Notes: generated by a model from the sequence alone, not told the origin. Numbered from the stretch's first letter, positions 1 to 12,548 are shown. The stretch: 64,000 nt of DNA from Lunularia cruciata (GCA_948567375.1 OX419756.1:28472333-28536332); one strand, 5' to 3'. Program-made: numbers and translations.

Positions 1-3000
1 TCACTGGGATAGCCGCTGAGGTTCCACCGACGTGGTCGCGAGGTCAAACGCTGCCCACTCGGAAGGAAGCCGAGAAGCTGAACCTTGGAAGTGAAACTAG
101 CGGTGGTGAGGCTCTACCGGCATGGTCTAGGGGCCAGATGATTTCAGCTCGGAAGGAGGATGCCAATGCCAGTATAGAGACTGTTAGCCCTACAAATGAC
201 ATACTTCCTACATGGTCTCGGGGGCAAAGCACTCCTGCTCGAACAGATCTAGAGCAACTTAATTTTGGAGGAGAGTCTGCGAGTGGCGCCAACGAAATCA
301 TGCCTTCATGGTCACGAGGGCAAAGCACAGGTAGTCGTAAGGAGGCAGAGCGTCTCAATCCTGGTGAAGAAACTAGCAGTGACGCCAATGAGGTTGTACC
401 CACTTGGTCGAGAGCACAGATTCCAACTGGACGGAAAGAGTTGGATCAGCTTAAGCTGGGATCGGAAACCAACATCAGTAGTAATGAGGCCGTCGGGACT
501 TGGTCTCGTGGGCAGAACACATCATCCAGGAAAGACGCTGACCTAATGAACTTGGGCGAGGAGGCGATCACTTCCACGAGCTCTGCAAGGAAGGTATGGT
601 GAGATGGGAATTGACAGTACTTAACGACCATGTGTATGCCTTTTGACTTTGACATGAGGTATAGATCTTGTAGGCCCATTACTCAAGCATAAAGGCCCTC
701 TGATTCGCAGGCGATAGGATCTAGGCATAGCCCCTGTTGTTGCACCTGAATAAACAACAACGAAATGGCCAGAATCCGATTGTTTGAAGTTGGCTCTTCT
801 TATTCTGTTCGAAACACTATCAGGTCTTTCGAGTAGATGAACGAAACGTGCAGAAAGCAATTCGTTTAAGTCTGCCTCTACGGTTGTACGCGAACCTCTA
901 CCAGTTTTTTGAGAGGAACATTCCAACTAAGTTTCGTGCAGCACTGACCCTTATCAAATGGCAAATGATGGCATATGTAATGCGTAGTAATCATTATTAG
1001 AAGGAAGATCACATATTTGTTGCGAGTAGTAGTTGTAACGTGGAGTAATTAGAGTTTACTAAGTGTGAAGAGATTAAGCACAGGTTTGTAGGTCTCTATT
1101 ATTCTCAGGCCAATCAGTAATTTGTTGTCCACTCTTAAGTCGGTATTGAACCGTGTTCCATCGAACGGGTTCTATTTTCATACACTCGATAGACCTAAAA
1201 GGTCTTGACTGGACCTCATGTTTGCTCTAACAGTTGATATATAGACCAGGTACAGAGGTAGATTAGGTGATGAGGGGATCTAGGAGAGAATCGAGTTTGT
1301 GCCTGCTGGAACGTTATTTGGACTTTTGTCTCAACCTTTCTGGCATCTTTCATGGTGGGTATCCAGGATTCTCTGAACAGCAGACTTGATGGTGAAAAGA
1401 GATCTCAAGAAGAAATGACCTTTCTTGAAGCGGCCACTGTTAGAGATTCCAATACCCTAGCATCTTCAGTACCTTCTCCGGATGGAAATATTTTTGCTGT
1501 GAAACAGAAGAGTGAAACGAAAGTATCTCCTCTGTCAAGGTATGCTGTTCTACCCTTTTAGTTACTTCCTCGGAATTGATTTACTCATATTTATGTCCTT
1601 CGTGTAATGGGGTCCGTATCGACCGGTCTTTTAGCTAGATAGACTGGTTAATTTGAAGCACCTAAAAGGAACTGCCTGCGCAAATAATTTGAAATTCAAC
1701 CGTTGCTGGTAAACTTTTACGGTTAGTAACAGATCATTGGTTATCTAGTGAGTTCCGAAATACCGGACATATTGCTACGACATCAACTACTACAATTCTT
1801 CTTGTCATAGTCTGTTTTGATTTGTCGTGAATAAAGCTTCTACAACAGACAAATGAAGACTGATTAGATATCGAGATTACTGATTCCTCCTACTATAATG
1901 ATATGAATATTCTACCTGTCATCAGAATTATAACTAAATACAACAGAGTCGAAATTCTACTTGCTAAAAGTTGAAGCGTAGAGATAATTTATACCAGCAT
2001 GAAGCAGAAGAATATGTCATATATACTGAATCAATCACTAGATGGCAGTTACACGAAAGGATACCACTCAGTATAGACCGTTCTAGCTCATCAAGTTGCT
2101 CATCACATTATGTTCAAGCTAGCATGTGATTTTATACCCATCAGCTCGAAACTTCTATTGCTCAGTCTACAAAGAGTATCTTCATAACAATGGGATTCGG
2201 CTTTTCATTGATGGCTCTATTTCACCCTGTTTGGATTCTCAATCTATTGTTCTATCGATGTTAGTCTGTTCTCTTCGATCTTTTCAGCCGATTGGAATTT
2301 ATGTACTTATGAAACCGTTCATATCCTTAGTCTAACTGTAACTGTATCCATATCAGCCGTTCTTTTAGGATTTCGGCAGCGAGAGTCGCACTATGTGAAA
2401 TATCTATCTACGTGGTCCCACACTGCCCTCTGCCCTTCTCCTTCACAGTACCCGAGGTCCCTCAAAGCACCCGAGGCACTCCTGCCGAAAATCCCCCTCC
2501 CCATTCCACCCCCTTACTGATCCCCTTTTTCTTCTTTGGGTTATTGTTTTCGTTCCACCTTTGGTTGCTGCTCGCTCTGTTTTACTCTATGAACTTTCGG
2601 CCCCCTTTTTTGTGGCAAATGACCAGCTCTTTCCCGGTCTCTTTGGACTCGCTCCCTACTGTTTCTTTGGGTGTCAAACGACTTGCTCCTTCCCGTGCCT
2701 CCTAACTCAGCTCTTTACTGTTTCTTCGATGATATCTCACTCAGTTAATTTACCACCTTCTTCATGAGTTTGCATCATCGCGTAGTTTTGCTAGTTTTTA
2801 CTTGCTTTCGATACTAATATTTGTTTCCTTTCAGGCTTTAGACAGGTATGTCGCGAGTCCCTCACCTTCTCCTGCTCATGATTTCATATTCTTTCTTTGG
2901 ATGCTGATTTATTTGCATTGCAGTGTCATTGTGCTTATTACTGTTGCTACCCTTTGTTTGGATTTTAAGCTTCATACGTTACAGCTTTTCCCTTACCCTG

Positions 3001-6000
3001 AGCGGCACTGTTGGAAGCAACCGAGTTTTCCTTGGCACTCATGAGTTTTCGAGCAGAAACTCGGTACGAGGGGTACTGAGACTGCTCAGATACTTCGGCA
3101 CTGATGAAGTCGCTTGTGCTTTCGTGGAGGTTTACCATGGCCGCCTTCTCCCTCCCTCAGTTGTTTAGTGCCTCAGGACTCAAGCGTCCATAGCGCTTGC
3201 TGTGATATACTATACTTGGTATAGTATATCACAGCAAGCGTTTGGAGTTTTCTCGTTCTCTGAGCGAGATCATACGTTCAGGCTGACTCACAGATCTTCC
3301 TCGAGTTTTCTTCCCTTTGTCCTCTGTGCGATCTCACATTTTCATGCTCTCATTCGTTGCGGGCTGACTCTAGGTTCTTCCTCGACTTGCGTTTGCCTGG
3401 CTTCTACATGGTTTTTCTACTTGGGGCTATATGAATCTTTCTCTTCTGGCTCATCAAGTCGATTTTATTTCTCTACTGGCACGATTTGTTCTGTTTCCGC
3501 TGTGCAAATTCAGGTTATTGGTATATAGGTTTTACTCTTCACAGGTTTTCCAGGTTAGGTTTATATCTGCTATCGTTCGATCAGAGGTCTGCCATATTGC
3601 TTATTTTACGTATCCTGTATATTTTACACACCTTGCACCTCATTTACATTTAATGAATTCTGGATCCCCCGTTCGAGGAACTGCATCTGTCCTCATTTCT
3701 TTATATCCAGTACTCTGATGCTCGCTCCTTCTCAGCCTAGAGACCTTCCACCTTCCACTCTCTTCCCACTTCGCTCCAACTCACATTTGTTGATCTGTTT
3801 CATGGTTCCCATACAGGTTTTCTGTCCAGTCTGCCAATTTCAGTTCTCTTCATTAGTTTAGTTTGGGCTCGTTGGTCTTCAATTACATCTTGTCTATTTT
3901 GTTACATGCTTTGCTTAGCGCTGATCGATTACATGATGAATATCTGTTTCTCTACTGTTGTTGATTAGGATATAGTGATATTTCGTTTGTGCGTAACCTT
4001 ACATTTAATTTATAGTTGCATTAGATCTATTTATCCGCACTCCATTTGCATGTAATGAGTTCTGGATCCCCCATTCTTCGAACGGCTTCTGCTGTCAATG
4101 TCCGGATATTGAAATATCTACCAAGCTATAACTGGTATACTATGGTGCAGGAGTACGCTTGAGCTTCTTAGTAAGCCAGAAGAACCCGATGAAAGCGGGT
4201 CGATGAATGATGAAGATGAAGAAGATGAAGAAATGGACCATGAGGATAGTGGAGCCAATGCCTCAAGCATATCTTTGGCTCACCTACGGCGTAATCAAGC
4301 CTCCGGACCTCTATCACCTCAGGGTTTCGGACTACGTTTGGCGCCTCCATCGCATCTGACACAAAACTCACAGTCAGGAAGTCTTTCGAGACCTGGAAGC
4401 GCGTCATTTAGCCACGGAGGGGATGCAAGTCGGCCTGCACCTCCACAGACGAAAGAGCAGCAGCAAGGATCCGCCACTGGTGCTACTGAACAAAATCAAA
4501 GTCATCGACTTGTAAACAGAGTCGATAGTATGGGAACTACTGCCCCAACTGAGGCCATCACTTCAGGTCATCAGTCAGGAGTAACGGCACCCAGTACCGG
4601 CCCCTCATTTGAGTCAACCTACTATCGTTCCATAGAACAACCACAATTAGGTGATGTAGTAGATTGTACGACGGATCTTCCAGATGTGAATTCTAGCCAG
4701 CCTGCGGCATCCAGTGGTTTGAACACCAAAAGCAATGCTGGTCAATCCTTTTTAGGGGCAACTCGCGGGTTAGAGAACCGTCAGCCAAGTGCCGGTTTGA
4801 TCACTAGTTCTTCGCAGGGTGCGGATGCTTCCAGCAACAGAGCCCATGAAGATGTTCATGGCAGCACATACAGCTCAACGCCGTCCAATATGCCAGGTCA
4901 TTTCACAACTGGTGCTCAACAGAAGACGCAGCAATTTAGCTCAAATCCAGCAGGTACTCAGTCTAGTCCCCCACAGACTGCTGCTTTCTCGAAGTTACTC
5001 TCCACTTTCAAGGATTCTCTGGGTGGGCAGTCGAAGCAAGCTACTGCACAGCAGCAACAACAGCAGGCGGGAGCTGAAAAAGGTAGTAGTGAAAGAGGGA
5101 TTGGCGGCGTGTATGAAGCACTTAGACAAGCCCAAGCTGGCAAACTACACAACGGATTGCAAGCTAGTCAGTGGTCAGTGGATCCTGCACAAATGTCCAA
5201 TTCTATGAAAGCTGAGGTTTTTAAAAGACTAGCGGCCGCTCAAGCCCAAGCTCAAGCCCAGAGCAAGGTAAATCAGGCACCGTCTGTGCAGATGACTCCC
5301 AACCAATCTGGTCAGACTACCACTGCTAGTCAATCAGCACAGGGATATTCAGCAGGACAGGCTGCTTCTGGGCAGCCAGCATCCGGTGGTCATCTGGATT
5401 CCATACAGACCTATGCGCACGGTTCAACCCTTCCAGGTGACGGAGCTAATATTGGGCAGGCCTACTCAGGACAACTACAAAGCTCAGGTCATGTGCTCTC
5501 AGGTAAAGGTTCCTCTGGGCAAGCTTACGTGCAGGGGCTTACACTCTCAGGACAATTGGGTGCCTCCGAGCAAGCGTCGCAAAAGCATGTTCAGAATTAC
5601 GGATCAACAGCACATATTAACAGTTCTGCCCAAATGCATGGGCATAATGCTAATCAGGGGTTTGGATCTTCAACTGTACCTGCTTTTCAGGGGCAATCTC
5701 CTGGGTCCGGCGCGAGTCTCGGGCTTCCTGGTCATTTGACTCCGGCGCAAACTCTATCAAGTCAAGTAGTTTCGCCCGGTATGACTAGCAAACAAAACAA
5801 GCCACAACAGCGTGGTAAGTTCCCCTTGAAGACAGGATTAGAAGCTGATCAGGCTAATGTACAAAAAGTAGATCGAGGATTTTCACCTCAGCAGGCTTCG
5901 GGTTTACCTGGTAATCATTCCTCGGTGTTCCAGTCACAACAAGCAGGGCGGGTACAGAGCAATGTTGCGCAGTCCACGTTTGGTCAGGGGACTCCCCAGA

Positions 6001-9000
6001 AGGAGGGTCCATCAAGATCTCAGGCTTCTCAAGAGGAGTTACCCTCGCCATCAGAGGGTTTCAATGGACCTGCAGCGTCACCAGAATCGATGAGTCAGAA
6101 GGATGGAAGTGCACCGAGTAGTCAAGTCTTTGGGGAAAAGGAGAAATTTTCTGCTACTGCGGAAAACATGAATGGAAGCCTCAATATGCAGGTTCCTGCA
6201 ACACGCGCCAACCATGACCAATATGCAGCCCGTCATGACAATCAACATAACTCATTGCAACCAGGATCTCGGCAAGATACGCAGGTTAGCTTGGAACAAC
6301 AGGGAGTGACGCCAGATAATAAGTTAAGCACACAGCAGCATGGAGTCAGACAAGACAACCAAGGTAATCTACAACATCATGTTTTTAGGCAGGACCATCA
6401 AAGTAGTCTACAACATGGAGTTAGGCAAGACAACCAAGGCTATATGCAACAACATGGAGCTAGGCAGGACAACCTTGGTCATTCTCAGCAGCATGGAGCT
6501 AGGCAGGACATCCAAAGTCATGCGCAACAGCATGGAGCTAGACAGGAAAGCCAGGGCCACCTGTCACAACATGGAGCTAGGCAAGAGACCCAAGGTCACG
6601 CTCAACAGCTTGGAGGTCGGCAAGATTTTCACGGGAGTATGCAGCAGCAGTGGCAGAACTTACAGTCTTTAGACTCCTCTCAACTAAGCGATTATCAGTT
6701 CCAGAGGTTATTGGAGTCTCAACCTTCAATAAGTGCAGCTCTTAATCAGTACAAAACGGACCCTCGTCTTTATCAGCTTGCTGTATCCCAACTTCGTGCT
6801 TCACTAGGTCAGCAACAGCAGCAGATGGCAAGGCAGCAAATAGGACAATTTCAGCAGCAGCAGGGAAGAGATCAATCAGGAGCAGCAGCAACTACGGCTA
6901 TGCCATCCACGGACAATTTTGTTTCTGCCACTGCCGCTCAGGCTGCTCACCTGCAGGTTGCCCAAATGCAGGCAGTTCAAGCAGCACAGCTTCAGGCTGC
7001 TCAAGTCCATCATGCACAAGCTGCTCAAGTCCATCATGCACAAGCTGCTCAAGTACAGGCTGCTCAGGCTGCACAAGCCCAGGCAGCTCAAGTCGCGCAA
7101 GCTCAAGCTGCTCAGGCGGCCCAAGTAGCACAAGCTGTGCAAGCAGTTCAAGCTGCACAGGTTGTACAAGCAGCCCAAGCAGTCCAAGCAGCCCAGGCCG
7201 TTCAAGCAGCGCAGGCGGCACAAGCCGCTCAGTCTGGGCAGGTTGGTCAATCTGCCCAAGCAGTCCAAGCTGCTCAAGCAGTTCAAGCGGCGCAAGCAGC
7301 TCAGGTAGCTATCACCAATAAGAATGCAAGTACTGCTGCTCGACTGCACTTCCTAAGTCAGCTCGCACAGCGGGGTGGCCATAGTACGAATGGTCTTGCC
7401 CAATGGTACTCTGGGATGGCCGGAAGGCCTGGCAATGCTGCTGCTCTTTATGCATCGAGGATGGGAGAAGGTAAAGGTCCAGGACCTGCATCCGGTAGTG
7501 TATCTCCTGCCTCTGTCAATGAGAGACCAGGCACAGACCAGCTTGTTGCCAACAGATACTACCAGAATGCAGGTGTTGCACCTCCACCTCCTAAGAAGCG
7601 AAAGAAGGAATACCCACCACTAATTCCTTGGCGTGAAGCTGTCTCACAAGCAGGCGGTTATGTTTCCTCCACAAGGTTGGATATATCTTGGAATTTAGGC
7701 CTTAACATTGGAAGTAGATTTCTGAAGAGGATGTCTCTTTACTGAATGGGCTGTTCAGGGCTTTTGTTTATATAGCTTAGGCTTGTTGATATTTCCCGGA
7801 TTAGATAACCAAAATTGTTGTGGAGTGCCGCGAGTTCTAATAGTTTCATGTGGAAGGTGGCTGCTTCTAACATACTTCCTAGTATTATTCGCTGCAGAAA
7901 CCCGTCTAGTATGCCCCGATAATCAATCACATATCAAATAATGCATGTAACCAAAACTAACTGGTTTTATGTTTGCCTATATTCTCTGACCAACATTGGT
8001 TCAGTAGTCTCGATTGGATTATGTTCCTAATTGAAGGAAGAATCAATCAAGTAACAACAAAAAATCAAGTATAGCTTGAGCTACGTTCTGAAATGTACAT
8101 TCTCAAATGTTATGTAATCCTGTTAAAGGGAAGAGCTGAAGTGGATCAAGATTTTCTCTTTTAAAGAAGAAAAAATTCTCCCTAGGCTGACAGGTTGCTT
8201 TGATATTTTTAGCGGTGCTGAGCTAGAATGGGCAGCTGCGACGAATCGCATACCTGACAAGGTAAGCAAATCCCAAGAGAAGCAATTTTGGATTGATAAC
8301 GCTATTCTTTTGAGCGGTGGAGAGTGTTGGGCTTGTAATGCGAATAATTTAAAACACGAATTTTGATGTTGACAAAAGTTCTCTGCCTGAGATATGACCC
8401 AGTACAAGGAGACGTTTTTAGACGAAAAGTTGTATGTGCGTGTGCTAAAGCTAAAGAGTCTGGATACGTCATCTTATTTGCTTCTTATTTGCGTCTGTTT
8501 CCAGGAACCCTATGAGGAGGTGGTTGACATGAGTGATTCAAGGTCTGTGGTTCAAGTACGAGCCAGGAGAAGGCTGAGACTAACTACTCACTTAATGCAA
8601 CAAATCATACCTCCGGTAGCAGCCATCCATATGAAGAGCACATCCATTGAGGATCGTGTCGGTGCCACGTATACAGTGGCAAAGCTCTCGTTGGCAGAAG
8701 CTTGTCGCATAGCATCGATTGCTCGCCGCATCAAGGAAGTAGCAGCTGCGAGAGATGCAGAAGAAAGTAGGATAGAGAAAGAAAGAGAATTGTGAGTTTT
8801 GTCCTTCTGTCTTTTGTTCTTTATGTACATGTGCCGTGGTTTGAATGTTGCTCTTCTTCAGTTTAATCTTCTAGAGCAGATTGCTAAAACCCTTGGATTT
8901 ACGTTGGATAGATTCCTAAGACTATTGCTGTTTAGTAGACAGAGTTACTGTATTGTATCCAGGTGAACAACCCATGTCACAAAGAGCATATTGTTCCTCT

Positions 9001-9209
9001 GATGTGCCAGAACGATTCTCAGTACTGATTTAGTGAACAGTTTAAGAATATATCATGAAGTCAAACTATCTTCCTCCTCCTTTATCTCACTTCGGTGAGT
9101 TGCGATCTTCAGCCTTAAAGCTGATCTTTTGTTTAGGGAGAAGAGGTTCTGGTATAGGCCACTCGACAATCGTGTGTTCGTCTACTCTGCGCTCACGGGA
9201 TTTTGCTGT

Positions 9210-9266
<57 letters not shown>

Positions 9267-10478
9267 GAGTTTCAGTTTGTTGAGTCTATACAGAGATCCA
9301 GAGAAGCAAGATTCTTATTTGAGAGCTCTAATTAGACATGCTAGGGGTGCAGTTTAACGAGTACTGACATGCCATTTTCCTTCATTCGACAGGGCACTGA
9401 AGGAGCAAGAGAGAACTGGTGAAGTCCACTTGGGAATATCTCTGCCTCTCAACCTTGCTGACAGGTTCAAGCTGCGTGTGAAGCACCTGGAGGGCGATTT
9501 GCAAAGGTATGTATGACAAGCCGTGAAGGGGATTCAGTTCAAGGATTCTCGAGGTTGTTGCTACTTCCTCATCCTGCACTACGTAGTTTCAACTTGCTAT
9601 ATTAATACCTTAACTGGAAGACTCCCCTGAGATCATAGTCCTCTTAAAGTTTTGAGATTGTATCGGATAGCACGTCGTAATTCTCATTCGAGTTGATGAG
9701 AGAACGTAAGGATCCTATCCGAGCCTGTTAGAATGAAAAGCTTCGTAACAAGATATAGAGCCTGCATCACATCTGACCCACACAATGAAGAAGAGAAACA
9801 TCAACCTAGATATTGCTGTTCCAGTTTGACGTTTCTGGGCATTTGGAGTTCGAATCGCAGACAAATCTTGATATTCATCTATTTTCGCATTACGAAGTGG
9901 ACCACTCTGTCGTTCCTTTCAGACGTTGTCGACAAAACAGTACGCTGATCTTGTAAATCTAGTTAGGGTTTCCTGTCCATGAAGCCCACCTTAATCGAAC
10001 TCTTGCTTCAAGGGTTGACTGAAAAGTTGGTAAAAGTTGGTAAACCGATAGATATCGTCCTCTGCCCTAATCCCTTATTTGCTGGGTAAATGATATATTT
10101 GGCATGTGTACAACGAAGTTTGTCTGGTAAAGATTTAGAAGTTCGGTCTTTTGAGAAGTAGGTAGCCATTACGTTTCGAACGAACTTTTACATGTTCTTT
10201 GTCACAGTTGTATTAAATTTCTAGAGTTCTGTCTGAAGTCTGACGTAGTTCCTGGTGGCTCTACTTGCAGGTTGGAAAGTTCACCATCAGCTACGGAGCT
10301 TATGAAGGAAATGCACGAAATTGATAGACTTGGTCTCGTTAATAGATTAGCAGTTCATCAGACTGCTTTGTACTCGCTTTCTGATTCCATACACAGCAGA
10401 GCAGTTCCCCAGAAGTACGTAACCACTGTGCAGATGCCTAATAAGCTACCGGAAGGGCTCACGTGTGTATCATTGTGA
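1..10478 (+). CDS. Dentin-sialophosphoprotein-like plant nuclear protein (At5g07980-type), 5' end missing
   Basis: Seven exons join in consistent phase: <1-593, 1367-1539, 4151-7675, 8213-8261, 8505-8791, 9393-9506 and 10271-10478 (stop TGA), giving about 1648 visible residues. All introns are GT-AG. The C-terminal quarter carries the family hallmarks as I remember them: a basic patch followed by a PW motif (PPKKRKKEYPPLIPW), an AELEWA segment, RRRLRLTTHLMQQIIPP, an AKLSLAEAC segment, and the end block QKYVTTVQMPNKLPEGLTC. Plant homologues have equivalent blocks (LILTTQLMQQLL, RYVTALPMPRNLP). The middle is low-complexity, rich in Q, S, G and A. The N-terminal exon holds WSRGQ repeats. The KKRKK patch suggests a nuclear location. 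No enzyme motif is seen and the molecular role is unknown to me. The true start lies upstream of the window. Family call is fairly sure; attachment of the first two exons rests on phase and splice sites. Confidence 0.8.
3..593 (+). repeat. WSRGQ protein repeats in first visible exon
   Basis: The exon encodes at least six copies of a unit of about 28-32 residues. Each has a conserved core P-x-W-S-R-G-Q followed by x-R-K-(E/D)-A/L-(D/E), a short leucine/asparagine segment (LNLG), and an acidic S/T/N-rich spacer. Copies begin near nt 27, 111, 207, 303, 399 and 492. The repeats vary between copies but keep the tryptophan and the following S-R. This looks like a short linear motif array for multivalent binding. 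I know of no named domain that matches. Confidence 0.75.
1540..4150 (+). other. Large 2.6-kb intron with repeats, CT-rich
   Basis: The intron runs from donor GT at 1540 to acceptor AG at 4149-4150 and joins a phase-2 exon end to a matching start. It is several times longer than the other introns of the gene. It is pyrimidine-rich from about 2400 to 3900, holds a perfect 22-bp stem hairpin at 3194-3240, and contains a decayed direct repeat (around 3630-3695 and 4040-4105) sharing TTCTGGATCCCCC. No convincing additional exon is seen, although a small one cannot be excluded. Confidence 0.6.
3194..3240. repeat. Perfect 22-bp inverted repeat with 3-nt loop
   Basis: Arms 3194-3215 and 3219-3240 are exact reverse complements separated by TTG. 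It lies inside the large intron of the flanking gene. The perfection of the arms implies recent origin. Confidence 0.9.
6330..6640 (+). repeat. QHGARQD-type coding repeat
   Basis: About nine imperfect copies of a 13-15-residue unit, consensus Q-Q-H-G-A-R-Q-D-N-Q-G-H-x, are encoded here inside the large exon. Neighbouring copies are similar at DNA level (ATGGAGCTAGGCAGGAC), which points to slippage or unequal crossing-over. The segment is predicted disordered. Confidence 0.8.
6936..7312 (+). repeat. Ala-Gln (QAAQ/VQAAQ) coding repeat
   Basis: The large exon encodes a long run built from A-Q-A-A-Q-V and V-Q-A-A-Q-A units, with two identical VHHAQAAQ steps near 7003-7044. It follows shorter poly-Q stretches at about 6810-6880. 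Regular A/Q spacing could form an amphipathic helix or a prion-like tract. The tract makes long open frames on the other strand, which I regard as artefacts. Confidence 0.85.
9214..9263 (+). repeat. (GA)25 microsatellite in intron
   Basis: An uninterrupted run of 25 GA units lies in the intron between 8792 and 9392 of the large gene. It is likely polymorphic. GA runs can also bind plant GAGA-binding proteins, but nothing here shows that. Confidence 0.95.
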
Positions 10479-10669
10479 GTCGTATGTACCATATTCTGCG
10501 AGCGTTGACTTGTACTCTATTTACTCAGTATTAGATCTCATGGAGATGTAAAAATGTACACTCCAAATACTCGTAGCATTGATAGTCTCTCAGGGAATCA
10601 GTTTAGTAATTATATTCCCCCAAGTGTGAAAGCCTCTGCGAATGGATTTCGCAAATCTTTTTACTAAAT

Positions 10670-10691
10670 GGGCCCGGTGAGAAACGGGCCC
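10670..10691. repeat. GC hairpin in probable 3' UTR
   Basis: GGGCCCG and CGGGCCC form a perfect 7-bp stem around an 8-nt loop, followed by a T run. It lies about 190 bp past the stop codon of the large gene. It resembles a bacterial terminator but plant polymerase II does not use these, so a role in mRNA stability is the most that could be guessed. Confidence 0.55.
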
Positions 10692-11255
10692 TATTTTTGG
10701 GCACGCAGTCTCATGACAATGCTATTGAATGTGGCAGATTTCTTGGCTCCTTCGAACATATGCCTGAAACCCTACTTGCTCATTTGGGGAATTCTCAAAT
10801 TCTGAACCTCCTAAAGTACACTAAATTTAAGGAACGCATGCAATAAGAATCACCGCACCTTGTCAACTGTCATTCATATCATTAGTTCGAGCGAAGAATC
10901 ATGGCTGGTTAGCCTCCAGCGAAATACGAGCCTACTACAGCACGAGACAGATCTATATCCTTGGGTAGTTTGAAGAACTGAAACCAGCACTACTCCGAGT
11001 TCAAAGTATTCGACAAAGTCGATGTCACAAATTACCCTGAAGGAGTGGCGGAAGGCTAAGACAAAGCGTAATCTTGGACCTAGAAGGTGCTGCATTGAAA
11101 ACGCGTGCAATGGAAGGGGACGACGTGTGAACGGAGGATTGGTCCTCACCACACGCGCTGGGAAAGAACTGGGTTTTCCAGTTTTCATGAATAGGAATAA
11201 CTGAGCACAACATAGCTTTCAAGTCAGTTACAGCACTCAATAGGAGTCAGAGTGC

Positions 11256-11700
11256 TCGTTAACTATGCACGGCATGACTTAGAAGTACCTTGAACCAGGA
11301 CATTTCGCCTGCAATGCAATTTCGGAAGCCCTGCGACAAAAAAGCTCTTTTCGTTGTCAACGTATTCCTTAACTATGCTGCGCATGACTTAGGGACACCT
11401 TGAACAAGATATTTCGCCTGCAACGCAATATTGTAAGCTGGGCGACAAAATAACCCTCGTAGTTGTCAAAGTATTCCTTGACCATGCAGCGTATGACTTG
11501 GAAACACCTTGAACAAGACATTTCTTGTATCTTCCTTCTTGTATTCCTACCCGGTCGCCTTTCTTCCTTGCAATGCAATATCAAAAGCTTTGCGGCAAAG
11601 AAGCACTCTTAGTGACCAAAGTGGTCCTCTGCTATGCAGCGCATGACTTAAGGAACACTTTGAACAAGACATTTCGCCGCAATGCAATTTCAAGAGGTAT
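11256..11700. repeat. Decayed tandem array, ~110-bp unit, four copies
   Basis: Four copies of a unit with core ATGCAGCGCATGACTT, then CACCTTGAACAAGACATTTC and GCAATGCAAT, start near 11260, 11370, 11480 and 11630. The first three are spaced 109-110 bp. The third-to-fourth step is about 40 bp longer owing to a pyrimidine-rich insertion. The copies differ by several substitutions each. There is no coding potential; it looks like a small satellite-type array. Confidence 0.8.
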
Positions 11701-12548
11701 GAGAACGGGAAAGAAAAGAGTAATTTTTGTATGGAGATGCTGTAACTTAATATTTCATAGAATGGAAGAGTATATGTTATTATCTATGTATATCACCGTT
11801 GTTATCTAATATATTACCTTGCATTTGCAAGATGGCAGGGGAGATTGTGACATCCTTTTCTTGTGCGAACGAATCTCCAGAGGTTAGAGCGAGTTTTCAG
11901 TATCCTATGAAACCGACTGATTCTAAGACTTGCTAGGAGGTACTTTTCACTTTTGCTTCAAAGATAATCAAAACGACCAAAGATTCTCTATTCTTTTACT
12001 AATCATTTGTACTATTCCCAATTTTCCTCAGCTATCTGCTGCATAACAAAATTTTCAGAAATTTATTTTATTGTCTTTTATTGGTGTTTATCGTTTTTTA
12101 TTAGTTCTGGTCAACCATTTAGAGTTAATAATATTTCTAGAAAATAAATTAAGAAAAACAAAAGATCCAAGAATAAAAATTATTATTTGCTGAATGATTT
12201 ATTTTCAATTTAAAGTTACAGTAAAATGCAGGTAATATACATTTTTATCCAAAGTATGTGTTCCAAATTTATGATTTGGAGTTTTCCCAAAGCCTTACTT
12301 CACAATAATAGCCTCAAACTATTATTCACCTCAAGAGGAGTTCTAAGTGAGCTCTAATATATTATTTTTCTACAATATAATGATAATTTAATTAAAATAA
12401 AATATATTATGTATGTATTTTAATCTGGAAAACCGTACCATAACCGAAAGGGATCATAGCCCAAGCACAAAAAGCCAGTATAAACGTCAGAACAGGTGCC
12501 ACTAGAAATATTGCCTCCTTTGGAATCGTTTATTGAACTCGGTTCCAT

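Noticed and set aside
138-602. A separate small intronless gene at the left edge
   Set aside because: The frame is open to the window edge, ends at a good splice donor, and joins in phase with the next exon.
6876-7349. Long minus-strand open frames of 107-157 residues rich in Leu/Cys
   Set aside because: They are shadows of the Ala-Gln repeat of the plus-strand gene; the composition is an artefact of CAG/GCT-rich DNA.
9055-9357. Open frames with Arg-Glu repeats
   Set aside because: They come from the GA microsatellite in an intron.
10670-10700. Rho-independent-type terminator
   Set aside because: The organism is a plant; such hairpins are not terminators for its nuclear genes.
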